A DNA stretch of 64,000 nucleotides, taken from the NCBI GenBank assembly GCA_902500995.1, contig CABVSR010000015.1, forward strand, positions 1 to 64,000, written 5' to 3'. Under the pieces are notes generated by a model, which saw nothing but the letters and a program-made list of their open reading frames with translations, was not told the origin of the DNA and did not search any database. The position numbers and the translations under genes were made by a program. This document shows positions 44,981 through 52,289 of this stretch, in pieces (within the stretch, counting starts at the first letter, position 1; each line of letters opens with the position of its first letter). This DNA is from an uncultured Nitrospira sp. GTDB lineage: Bacteria; Nitrospirota; Nitrospiria; Nitrospirales; Nitrospiraceae.

Positions 44981-46561
44981 TTAGTTCCCCGGATGTGCGA
45001 AGGTTTCCATCTCCTGCAACTTCTTCAGCGCTGCCGCTGCCTTCAAGGTGTTGTAGTTGATGTTGCCCGCGCTCAAACTGCCTCCCTCCTGGAACGGGTA
45101 CTGCGGAATGGTGGAGAGAAAGCCCTTCAGTTTTTGCTGCACGGGGATAAAGAGCCACATATTGTCGGCATACCAACGCATATACATGGCCGATTCACGC
45201 GGCGCCTTCTCATAAGGATCTGCCCGCAGATTCACGATCTCCGGCCAGCCCGTCACATCCCGAACACCCGTGGCAATGTTGCCGTTTACGACTGCGAAGG
45301 ACACTTTCCAATCATTCCAGCGTACGGCATTGAGTTCGCCGCCCTGGCCGAAGTATAGAATTTCTTCGCGTGGACCTTTCTTTGCCTCACCTTTCAGGTA
45401 AGGCACGAAGTTGTATCCGTCGGCATGGACCTTAAACGTCTTATCGTTTGCCGCGTGGCCCTGGCGCAGTTTTTCGACGATATTGGGTTCACCCGCCGCC
45501 GCCATTAAGGTCGGCAGCCAGTCTTCCTGCGAGAAGATTTCATTGATGATCGTGCCCGGCTTGATGACACCAGGCCAACGAACAACCATTGGAACACGGA
45601 ATCCCCCTTCCCAGGTGGTGCCCTTTTCGCCGTGGAACGGCGTCGTGCCGCCATCAGGCCATGACCCGGTTTCTGCTCCATTGTCGGTCCCATAGACCAC
45701 GATGGTGTTCTCAGTGATGCCGAGTTCATCCAATTGTTTCAACACCGCACCGACCATATCGTCGTGCTCGACCATCCCATCTGGATAGAGCCCGATACCG
45801 GTGCGCCCTTGAGAGGATTTCTTCAAGTGCGTCCACACATGCATGCGCGTGGTATTGAACCAGACGAAAAACGGTTTATTCTCCTTCGCGGCCTTCGAGA
45901 CAAACTTCTGCTCGGCCTCGAAGATTTCCGTGTCAACCGTCTGCATGCGATCTTTTGTGAGTGCGCCAGTATCCTCGATTTTTTGACCGCCCTTGCCATC
46001 GGCCCACGTATGCAACACGCCCCGCGGACCAAATCGCTTCTTAAACTCCGGATCCTTGGGATAGTAATAGGTCTCCGGCTCTTCTTCCGCGTTTAAATGG
46101 TACAGATTGCCGTAAAACTCATCGAATCCATGCAAGGTCGGCAGATGGGAATCCTGGTCTCCGAGATGGTTCTTGCCAAACTGACCGGTCGTGTACCCTT
46201 GCCCCTTGAGTAGGTCGGCGATGGTGGGGGCCCAACTGGGGATACCATGCGGGGAACCAGGCATGCCGATGGTCAATAGTCCCGTGCGAAATGGATGTTG
46301 CCCGAGAATGAACGACGCACGACCGGCCGTACAGCTTTGCTGGGAATAGGCATCAGTAAACAGCGCGCCCTCTTTTGCGATCCGGTCAATGTTGGGCGTC
46401 TTGTACCCCATGATCCCCTGATTGTACGCGCTGATGTTGTGCACACCGATATCATCGCCCCAGATCACAAGGATGTTGGGCCTGCTCTGTGCGGCACTGG
46501 TGGGAAGGCTGCCTCCGGCGAGAATCGCGAGCAGCACCAAGAATGAAACAGGAGATCTCAT
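44981..46561 (-). CDS. Arylsulfatase, Cys-type, intact
   Basis: 526 residues starting at an ATG with AGGAGGG upstream. The signal peptide is SFLVLLAILAGGSLPTSAA-Q. The sulfatase domain begins PNILVIWGDDIG (metal Asp pair). The formylglycine site is C-T-A-G-R (Cys codon 46331-46333), followed by GKNHLGD, TTRMHVW, YGTDNGAETG and a C-terminal sub-domain with NLRADPYEKA. The CxAxR signature and a local FGE mean it is matured from Cys. It is the best reference for the damaged sulfatase at 18,174 and for the third, collapsed copy. Substrate unknown; aryl or alkyl sulfate esters are likely. Confidence 0.93.
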   Translation of the reverse strand: MRSPVSFLVLLAILAGGSLPTSAAQSRPNILVIWGDDIGVHNISAYNQGIMGYKTPNIDRIAKEGALFTDAYSQQSCTAGRASFILGQHPFRTGLLTIGMPGSPHGIPSWAPTIADLLKGQGYTTGQFGKNHLGDQDSHLPTLHGFDEFYGNLYHLNAEEEPETYYYPKDPEFKKRFGPRGVLHTWADGKGGQKIEDTGALTKDRMQTVDTEIFEAEQKFVSKAAKENKPFFVWFNTTRMHVWTHLKKSSQGRTGIGLYPDGMVEHDDMVGAVLKQLDELGITENTIVVYGTDNGAETGSWPDGGTTPFHGEKGTTWEGGFRVPMVVRWPGVIKPGTIINEIFSQEDWLPTLMAAAGEPNIVEKLRQGHAANDKTFKVHADGYNFVPYLKGEAKKGPREEILYFGQGGELNAVRWNDWKVSFAVVNGNIATGVRDVTGWPEIVNLRADPYEKAPRESAMYMRWYADNMWLFIPVQQKLKGFLSTIPQYPFQEGGSLSAGNINYNTLKAAAALKKLQEMETFAHPGN

Positions 46562-46621
46562 AAGACCCTCCTCATGGACAGCTCACGGGCAGTGGATTGG
46601 ATCGAGAAACTAGTGGGGGGA

Positions 46622-46666
46622 ATGTTACTCAAAACGGATCAGCCTGAATACTGGCAAAGTTGACAG
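46622..46666 (-). promoter_or_regulatory. Palindrome site I with TAACAT -10 (sulfatase promoter)
   Basis: CTGGCA-AAGT-TGACAG (46651-46666). On the minus strand TAACAT (46622-46627) starts 23 nt after the core. Sequence around the -10 is nearly the same as at site A, so the two sulfatase promoters are homologous. Predicted start near 46,615, 54 nt before the ATG. Confidence 0.78.
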
Positions 46667-46740
46667 GGGAAGGAACACAGTCGGCCGATGAAGCCACACG
46701 CACCGCAGAGGTTTGCACATCCGATAAGGATGGTCACTTA

Positions 46741-46822
46741 TTAGAAACGAAATTCGCTCTGGAGATAGAAGTAATCACTATCCTTGGCCGGAGGATTCCC
46801 AGGTGCCTGCGCAAGATTCGCC
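46741..46822 (-). pseudogene. C-terminal scrap of an alginate-export-type porin
   Basis: About 80 bp is nearly identical to the last bases of the barrel gene at 20,221 and encodes APGNPPAKDSDYFYLQSEFRF in part, ending in the same stop. The sequence then switches to the duplicated segment shared with 41,093. A recombination scar. Confidence 0.8.
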
Positions 46823-47095
46823 TGAAAGGCTCCGCGGCCTCCACGCTCATGCTGGCGATGATTCTGAGATGCGCGAAAGGGTGCCAGGGCTGCTGAAAAC
46901 GATTTCCACATCGTGATCAGCTTAACCATGGCGGAGCAAGCAGTCGACGCGCAGGACCAGCAGATCACAATCAATTTTCACGCCCTCGTCAAGGATGCCG
47001 TCGTGATAGGCATTGACCATGGGATTATGTTGTCCCGTCGCATCCCGCTATGGAGCTTCAGCAGCAGATCGGCGAGATCCTAGGCCATATCATTA
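46822..47095 (-). repeat. Diverged duplicate segment (second copy; other at 41,093)
   Basis: Same block as 41,093-41,365, here joined to the porin scrap. The minus-strand frame with VNAYHDGILDEGVKIDCDLL and a TAA at about 46,926 is kept, but an in-frame stop lies shortly upstream of VNAYHD. Probably decayed. Confidence 0.65.
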
Positions 47096-47121
47096 TCATG
47101 AACCTTCGGATGCGCGGAGCA

Positions 47122-47409
47122 TCAAAACACCATGTAGACGTTCTCATGTGCCCCCCGGCGCTCATCTCCCTCGAGGCCGGATGTCCAATTGTTCCGCTCA
47201 TAGTGGAAAGTTGCCATCAGCAGCCTCCACCACTCGGCCAGTTCGATATCAATATCGAACGATCCATAGTGGTTGACATACGAGACATCAGCAGCAATTT
47301 CTCTGTATTTGCGCATCTCGTCATAGTGGTAGCCCAGCCCCAGCTTCACCTCGGGTAAGATTCTCCATTCGATATATGGACCGAGTGTCCAGAAGTCGGT
47401 GTTCCGTTG
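47122..47409 (-). pseudogene. Fragment of an outer-membrane barrel gene
   Basis: The minus-strand translation NTDFWTLGPYIEWRILPEVK, then LGLGYHYDE, DVSYVNHYGSFDIDIEL and FHYERNNWTSGLEGDERRGA matches the barrel at 41,774 (NTDFGTIGAHVDWRVLPWMK; FHFERNNWTSDFASDERRGA). Both ends of the gene are missing. It is bounded on the right by the integrase remnant. Confidence 0.8.
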
Positions 47410-47415
47410 GGGAAT

Positions 47416-47586
47416 ACGACCACGGCAATGAAGATCATCGGTCACAAGTCTGAGAAGATGTGGAAGCGCTACCACGCGCTTGAAGAGCGAGACTTGACGC
47501 AGGCGGCTGCGAAATTGGATAAAGATAGTCAAGCGACTGAGGCGGACACTGTAATGACACTTGCCGATTCCTCGGCCACGCAGTAG
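47416..47586 (+). pseudogene. C-terminal remnant of a tyrosine recombinase
   Basis: 56 codons encode TTAMKIIGHKSEKMWKRYHA followed by LEERDLTQAAAKLDKDSQ and a stop at 47584. The GHK and the Y within KRYHA are the last catalytic His and Tyr region of phage-type integrases. The upstream 250 or so residues are missing. It ends 27 bp before the tRNA-Arg, as expected for the integrase of an older element that used this tRNA. Confidence 0.75.
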
Positions 47587-47613
47587 AGTATCAAGCCACT
47601 GAAAGTGAAGAAT

Positions 47614-47690
47614 GCCCCCGTAGCTCAGTTGGATAGAGCAGCGGTTTCCTAAACCGCGGGTCGCACGTTCAATTCGTGTCGGGGGCACCA
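47614..47690 (+). tRNA. tRNA-Arg (CCT), intact
   Basis: It begins GCCCCCGTAGCTCAGTTGG and ends in an encoded CCA at 47688-47690. The anticodon loop TTCCTAA has CCT (reads AGG). The acceptor stem GCCCCCG/CGGGGGC and the T-arm pair fully. A 56-bp stretch from its anticodon stem onward is repeated at 55,588, and 48 bp at 57,416, so it is an integration target. Confidence 0.96.
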
Positions 47691-47699
47691 ATTTTTCAA
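47644..47699 (+). repeat. att core in tRNA-Arg (left copy)
   Basis: The 56-bp direct repeat starts GTTTCCTAAACCGCGGGTCG in the anticodon arm, runs through the tRNA 3' end and on to TTTTTCAA. It is identical to 55,588-55,643. The integrase stop codon overlaps its right end. Together these define attL of the element at 47.6-55.6 kb. Confidence 0.88.
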
Positions 47700-48766
47700 C
47701 AGGTTAGCGAAACCTGCTCTGACCGAATCCCCGATTGTGCTAAATTTGTGCTAAACGTCCTTCCCGCATCGAAAATCGCCACTCCATCCCGCAAACTTTC
47801 CGGATAATGGTGCGCATACCGCTGAGTCATCATCGGCGACTTATGCCCCAGAATCCTTTGGACCTTGTACAAATCCACACCGGCCTGCACCATGCGAGTC
47901 GCGCAAGTATGGCGCAGGTCATGGAACCGGAAATCCGACACCTCTCCGTGCTTCAGCGCCAACCGAAAACTCCGTCGTAAGTTGGGAGCATCCAAGGGTG
48001 TGTGTGCCGCGCTCGTAAACACCAACTCCGAATCCATGAGCCGGGTACCGACCTTGTTCTGCAGCGTCTCTACGAGCGTATGACTCAGCGGAATCGTCCG
48101 CCGCTCCCCGTTTTTCGATTTAAACACCGTGGCGGTTCGTCGATTGAGGTCTACACCGGCCCATGTGAGATTGAGAATTTCCCCACATCGCATCCCGGTA
48201 TGGATCGCGAACACGATGACTTCTTGTAACCACGGTGCTGAAGCCGCAAGGAGGCGTCGTTCCTCCTCACACGTCAGCCATCGATCCCGCGTATTGTTTT
48301 CCCGTTCCATCGACACCCGGCATACCGGATTGTCCTTGGTCCATTCCCATTCGCGACACGCTAAATTGAATGCCTTCTTCAGGAGCGCCAATTCGCGATT
48401 GATCGTGGCCGGTGTGACTCCATCCGCATACCGTTTGTTCTTAAATGCTACGATGGTTTTCGGTGTCACTTGTTCCAACTTGGGATTGCCAAAATGCGCG
48501 GTCAGATTCGTGACCATGTTCACATATCGACGGTAGTGTGAGCGCCGGCTGGCATGCTCGCGCAAATATCGATCCATCAATTCTCGGAATGTCCTGGCTT
48601 CCTCTTTCGGTATGTCAAAGTACTTTCCTTCCACGATCTGGACTCTGACTTTACTGAGGATAGCTTCGGCCAACTTTTTGTCCGAGGTTTCGGTCGATCG
48701 CCGCACTTGCCGCCCCTGATACGTAAACGACATCCACCAAGTATTGTTCCGTTTAACGAGCCCCAT
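47696..48766 (-). CDS. Tyrosine-type site-specific integrase
   Basis: About 356 residues from the ATG at 48766, with GAAGGAGGA upstream. It has an N-terminal SAM-like core-binding domain (about 65-150, TFRELMDRYLREHASRRS) and a catalytic domain with the R of HTGMRCGEILNL, HxxR in FHDLRHTCATRM, and the H and Tyr of ILGHKSPMMTQRYAHH. All catalytic residues are present. It lies directly next to the tRNA-Arg att site and drives integration and excision of the small element. Its start overlaps the HTH gene by 14 bp. Confidence 0.95.
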   Translation of the reverse strand: MGLVKRNNTWWMSFTYQGRQVRRSTETSDKKLAEAILSKVRVQIVEGKYFDIPKEEARTFRELMDRYLREHASRRSHYRRYVNMVTNLTAHFGNPKLEQVTPKTIVAFKNKRYADGVTPATINRELALLKKAFNLACREWEWTKDNPVCRVSMERENNTRDRWLTCEEERRLLAASAPWLQEVIVFAIHTGMRCGEILNLTWAGVDLNRRTATVFKSKNGERRTIPLSHTLVETLQNKVGTRLMDSELVFTSAAHTPLDAPNLRRSFRLALKHGEVSDFRFHDLRHTCATRMVQAGVDLYKVQRILGHKSPMMTQRYAHHYPESLRDGVAIFDAGRTFSTNLAQSGIRSEQVSLTC

Positions 48767-49064
48767 GCTGCTCCTCCTTCGTGCGTGGGCTCGGTGTGAT
48801 GGTTTCCCCGTGGCGGGAAGTATAGGCGGCATGTTTGGCGGCCGCAATCAGGTGGTCTACGTCCTCAGCGTTCTGCCGGGAAGGCCGAGGAGGCTTTTGG
48901 GGGGAGGCGGGGCTAAAGCCATTGAGCCAGGCCTGGATCGCCTCAGGTTCAAAGCGGACGAGACCGTGGATGCGACGGTACGGGATTTTATTCTCAGAAA
49001 CCCAGAGGTAAAGTGTGGACGGCTTGATATTGAGCCAAGCCGAGAGTTCTTTGACGGTGAGCAT
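48753..49064 (-). CDS. Excisionase-like HTH protein
   Basis: About 103 residues (GTG at 49076 is an alternative). The N-terminal half is a MerR-like winged helix of the helix-turn-helix-17 / excisionase type: MLTVKELSAWLNIKPSTLYLWVSEN, then KIPYRRIHGLVRFEPEAIQAWL. The C-terminal half is Pro/Lys-rich. Placement just upstream of, and overlapping, the integrase is typical for Xis-like directionality factors or element regulators. Confidence 0.8.
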   Translation of the reverse strand: MLTVKELSAWLNIKPSTLYLWVSENKIPYRRIHGLVRFEPEAIQAWLNGFSPASPQKPPRPSRQNAEDVDHLIAAAKHAAYTSRHGETITPSPRTKEEQHGAR

Positions 49065-49106
49065 GTGCAGATACACCGGGGGAGTCTGACGACACCCCCA
49101 GTCCCC

Positions 49107-50114
49107 CTAACATGGGCTGCCCGCGTGACCGCCGGCAGACCGGTGAAACCGATTGGGTGGTTGTTTGAGCAAATTGCGGTGTCGGTCTTTCCACCGAGCA
49201 ATGCCCCTGACAATTTCGTTCAGTAGCCATTCTTCCCCTCCAGGGGTGGCGCAAATGACCGCCAACATCGGCGTCAGGGTGTCACTCACCCATCGTTTTA
49301 CATTCTGCAGGGTCTGCACCTGCTTCTCCTGGGCCAATCGCCCCTTCTGAAAACCCTCCGTCAGGAGGGCATACCACTCCAAGACTGGAGCCCGGTACCG
49401 TTCTTCATCCTCGGCATCCTTCGGGATCTGCCGGAAGTCCACATACGATCGCAGCAAGCCGATAACCAACTCCTTCCAATCGGCTTCTTCTAACGTGGCC
49501 AATGCTCGGGCACACTGTTCGGCGCGATTCTTCTTGAGTTCTAGTTCCCATCGAGTCCCATACTCGTGCCAGTTTTCTTGTCCTTTGCTTTGGAGTTCGA
49601 GACGCTTGTCATAGATCCGCAGCAAGGTCTGACTCTGCGGACTGCCGAAGTACATCGTCTCTCCGGTCGTCGCTCCTGTCCCATGCGTCAGGTTGGAGAC
49701 AATATGCCGGACCTGAGCGGCACGGGTCACACACTGGCCCGCAGCGACAGCTTCCCGAATGGTCGAGACGGGGACCGTGCCAGCTCGATCATCCAACGCA
49801 CAATCAATGCGCGTGACATGCCCCTGTTGAGCATGAACCCACTTAAGGAGAGTGCGAATTTGATCCAGTGTCAGGGCGGACGCCAGGCCGCCCGACAGAT
49901 CCACATGGATTTCATTCGGACGACGCGGCGCATTGGTGCCCAGTTTGCCGACCCCGCGCAATCCGTCTGCCCGCATCCAGGACAATGGATAGCCCCGGAA
50001 TCCGCCTTTGGCCTTGTTCCAGTCCCCGCCGAGGACCTTCATGGTCTCTTGCGGATTGCTGGCCAGGACGGTAAACGCCAGCCAATCAATCGTGAGGGTG
50101 AAGCCAGAATCCAT
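49107..50114 (-). CDS. Rep_trans-type replication initiation factor
   Basis: 335 residues related to rolling-circle initiators of the pT181/NicK group (replication initiation factor domain). Matching segments are IDWLAFTVLASNPQE, a glycine-rich HVDLSGGLAS, THVTRIDCALDDR-like (here VTRIDCALDDRAG), then YFGSPQSQTLLRIYDKRLE and RWELELKKNRAE. RIYDK supplies the conserved Tyr region for nicking. In ICEBs1 the homologue NicK both nicks oriT and allows replication after excision. So this small element may replicate after excision or be mobilised. Confidence 0.87.
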   Translation of the reverse strand: MDSGFTLTIDWLAFTVLASNPQETMKVLGGDWNKAKGGFRGYPLSWMRADGLRGVGKLGTNAPRRPNEIHVDLSGGLASALTLDQIRTLLKWVHAQQGHVTRIDCALDDRAGTVPVSTIREAVAAGQCVTRAAQVRHIVSNLTHGTGATTGETMYFGSPQSQTLLRIYDKRLELQSKGQENWHEYGTRWELELKKNRAEQCARALATLEEADWKELVIGLLRSYVDFRQIPKDAEDEERYRAPVLEWYALLTEGFQKGRLAQEKQVQTLQNVKRWVSDTLTPMLAVICATPGGEEWLLNEIVRGIARWKDRHRNLLKQPPNRFHRSAGGHAGSPC

Positions 50115-50153
50115 GGACTCTATCGAATTCCTGTACGGAGCGCTGTGGGTAGC

Positions 50154-50178
50154 GCCCCCGTGTTACCAAGACGGGGGC
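50154..50178. other. Stem-loop upstream of the Rep gene (possible nick/origin or attenuator)
   Basis: An 8-bp perfect stem, GCCCCCGT / ACGGGGGC, with a 9-nt loop lies 39 bp before the Rep start codon. Rolling-circle initiators usually nick in a hairpin loop near their gene. There is no experimental or sequence proof that this hairpin is the site. Confidence 0.4.
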
Positions 50179-50265
50179 CATTCCGCTCCGCCCCGCAGCC
50201 TGCCGGCATGCGGCGCGGACCGGCTTTGCCTATGTGGTGATCCGGAAGATTTTTCCCCATGCTGC

Positions 50266-50679
50266 TTACTGTTTCGACTTTCGACCTCGCTTTGTCTTTA
50301 CCGGATCGTGCGATCCTTTTTCGGGACTTTTCGCCTTCCCATTCCGAGATTCATCGCTTTCAAATTCATGGAGGTATTTTCGGGAGAGCTGGGCGAAAGT
50401 TACGCCAGGACCGGTTTGTTCCCACTCCGCTTCGCCATCCTCACGGTATCCGATTGGCTTTTCTCCGACGTTCTTTGTCGGCAGATCTTCGCCCAACTGA
50501 TCTAGCCCAGCTGCTAGAATGTCGCCAATCAGGTCAGTCATAGTTTTTCGAGGATACATCTCGCTCAGCGCTGCAAGTTGTGCTGCCACTCTAATTGGTA
50601 GGCGGACTGTGTACTGCTTCGTCGTGAGCCGTGAATTATCAGGTGCATTCCAGATTGTGTGCAGGTCTTTTGTGTTCAT
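50266..50679 (-). CDS. Ribbon-helix-helix-like accessory protein
   Basis: About 137 residues from the ATG at 50679, with GGGAGA upstream (the frame is open to 50766). Residues about 20-60 read KQYTVRLPIRVAAQLAALSE, then MTDLIGDILAAGLDQLG: a strand followed by two helices, like CopG/MetJ DNA-binding proteins. The C-terminus is Lys-rich (KTKRGRKSKQ). Near a Rep_trans gene such proteins often help the relaxase at the origin or repress element genes. The role is inferred from position. Confidence 0.65.
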   Translation of the reverse strand: MNTKDLHTIWNAPDNSRLTTKQYTVRLPIRVAAQLAALSEMYPRKTMTDLIGDILAAGLDQLGEDLPTKNVGEKPIGYREDGEAEWEQTGPGVTFAQLSRKYLHEFESDESRNGKAKSPEKGSHDPVKTKRGRKSKQ

Positions 50680-50978
50680 ATGATCTCCCATATAAGAAGT
50701 CACATATGGACGTTTATAAAGTCTACCAAAAAGTCTACGCGAGGTATGCTTAAAATGCAAGGGCATGTACCAGGCTGTCTCGGAGAATAATTCTCCACAT
50801 TATTGCCCAATAAAGCGGATTGAATACCGATAGGCTAAGACTCATAAAATGAGTGCATTTGGTTTGCGAAGCCGGAAGGTGCATCGCACGGCGACACACG
50901 TAAACATTACAAATTTGGCATCGTATGCCTCCCTGAGATTTAGATTGCGGATTTCTCTCAGGCAAGCTAATTTCTAGT

Positions 50979-50996
50979 AGGCGATAGCTATCGCCT
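50979..50996. promoter_or_regulatory. 18-bp perfect palindrome in front of cargo operon
   Basis: AGGCGATAGCTATCGCCT reads the same on both strands. It lies 34 bp before the start of the first cargo gene, between it and the divergent RHH gene, so it could be an operator for one or both. Confidence 0.55.
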
Positions 50997-51030
50997 CACC
51001 CTTCGCGACAGGATATTCATTTTTGAACCG

Positions 51031-51687
51031 ATGCTAGATTCTTCAATCAAAGTTGAATCCGCCGCCATTGTTCTCCTTGGATCGTTCAATCCCAAGATAT
51101 TTCATCCTGCTTGGCTTGCATCTGAAAACATGGTGACAAAACAGGAGTCGGAAAGCGCCGAGATTTCTGTTGTTCATCCAGAAGTGACTGCGTTCACAAT
51201 GAACAAAATCCAATACGAGATCACTCGCGACCGATTTGTAATCCAAACCACTTATTCTCCGTCCTTTAACGTAATGAAAGACCTAGTCCTGGGGATGTTT
51301 GGCCTTTTGCACTATACCCCGGTACATGCATTGGGATTAAACCGCGAATTCCATTTTTTGCTGGAGTCGGAGGACGCCTGGCACAGATTAGGGCACAAAG
51401 TCGCCCCGAAGGATATTTGGGAGGGAATCCTTGAAAAGCCAGGAACACGGAAATTGATAGTGGAAGGTGTTCGGTCTGATGGTCGGGAGGGATGTGTTAG
51501 AATTGAATTCGCGCCGTCGGCTCGCATTCACCCCGGGCTATTTTTTGCTATAAATGACCATTTTCAATTAGCAAGTAAGAATGCGGCATCTGGGTGTCAG
51601 GAGATGCTGGATCTTGTAAGGCATGAATGGGGTGCTTCTATTGAAAGGTCAAAGGCCGCTGCTTTCAAGTTTTTGGAGAGAACATGA
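51031..51687 (+). CDS. Cargo gene 1, hypothetical (218 aa)
   Basis: This cytoplasmic protein has no signal or membrane segment. It is strand-rich with several clear phrases: ESAAIVLLGSFNPKIFHPAWL, YEITRDRFVIQTTYSPSFNVMKDLVLGMFG, ALGLNREFHFLLESEDAWHRLGHKVAPKDIW and RIEFAPSARIHPGLFFAINDHF. The arrangement (short-strand start, xLGLN/RxFxF, then a xAPxxxW) recalls the widespread uncharacterised TIGR04255 proteins, but I cannot confirm this. Its stop overlaps the next start (ATGA), so all three cargo genes are co-translated. Base composition is lower in GC than the backbone, pointing to transfer. Confidence 0.75.
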   Translation: MLDSSIKVESAAIVLLGSFNPKIFHPAWLASENMVTKQESESAEISVVHPEVTAFTMNKIQYEITRDRFVIQTTYSPSFNVMKDLVLGMFGLLHYTPVHALGLNREFHFLLESEDAWHRLGHKVAPKDIWEGILEKPGTRKLIVEGVRSDGREGCVRIEFAPSARIHPGLFFAINDHFQLASKNAASGCQEMLDLVRHEWGASIERSKAAAFKFLERT

Positions 51688-52289
51688 CGTCCAGATCTTC
51701 TGCTCTAGAATCCCCTTCGGATATGTTTTATCAAAGTAGTAACGAAGCGGGGCTATTTGACAGTGAATTGCCTGCGTCCTCCACGCTGGAGGAGACAAGA
51801 AGGCCTTTACTTTATCTGGAGAAACTAGCGCCTAAATACAAATTGCCTGTAGGCACAAATAACTCTCCATCTCCAGGCGCTACTTATGACAATGGTATGG
51901 TGCTTGAACTGCAGGATAGTGCTCCTCCTTTGGTTTTTCCGAAACCATTGCCACCACAACTGGACCACTTCCAGCCATTGCAAAGCTGGGAGGGTGTTGT
52001 TAACAACGTCGAAGAGCATGCATTTTCGACTACGTTGAGGGATCGTTTAAAGAAGTCTCCTGACCAAGTGGCAGAGTTTCCACTAGAAGAGGTGTCTCTG
52101 GTAGATCGGGAGCTAGTTCACCCTGGTGCTATTTTTTATTGGGACATTGGCTACAGTGAAGATAAGACCGGGCAACGAATCCGAGCCTCATTAATAAAGT
52201 TTCGCCGACTTCCAGCCTGGACTACTCGCGAGATTGAGAATGCAAAGCGCGATGCTTCAAAAATGAGAGAGAATCTTGGCTGGGAGTAG
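51684..52289 (+). CDS. Cargo gene 2, hypothetical (201 aa)
   Basis: The first about 110 residues are Ser/Pro-rich and look disordered (SSALESPSDMFYQSS, PPLVFPKPLPPQLDHFQPL). The C-terminal half is compact (VEEHAFSTTLRDRLKKSP, VDREELVHPGAIFYWDIGYSED-like, GQRIRASLIKFRRLPAWT). No family recognised. It overlaps gene 1 by 4 bp and gene 3 by 14 bp, which strongly suggests the three work together. The middle position and the flexible N-terminus would suit an adaptor, but that is speculation. Confidence 0.75.
   Translation: MTSRSSALESPSDMFYQSSNEAGLFDSELPASSTLEETRRPLLYLEKLAPKYKLPVGTNNSPSPGATYDNGMVLELQDSAPPLVFPKPLPPQLDHFQPLQSWEGVVNNVEEHAFSTTLRDRLKKSPDQVAEFPLEEVSLVDRELVHPGAIFYWDIGYSEDKTGQRIRASLIKFRRLPAWTTREIENAKRDASKMRENLGWE

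Noticed and set aside
20052-46666. Reading the ACTGTCA palindromes as sigma-54 promoters or CRP/FNR sites
   Set aside because: They lack TGGCAC-N5-TTGC and are not TGTGA-N6-TCACA or TTGAT-N4-ATCAA. The fixed TAnnnn spacing fits a sigma-70-type promoter with an activator site.
50154-50178. Hairpin as a third tRNA-Arg remnant because its arm reads GCCCCCGT
   Set aside because: Only eight bases match the tRNA start and the rest does not continue; it is a simple inverted repeat.
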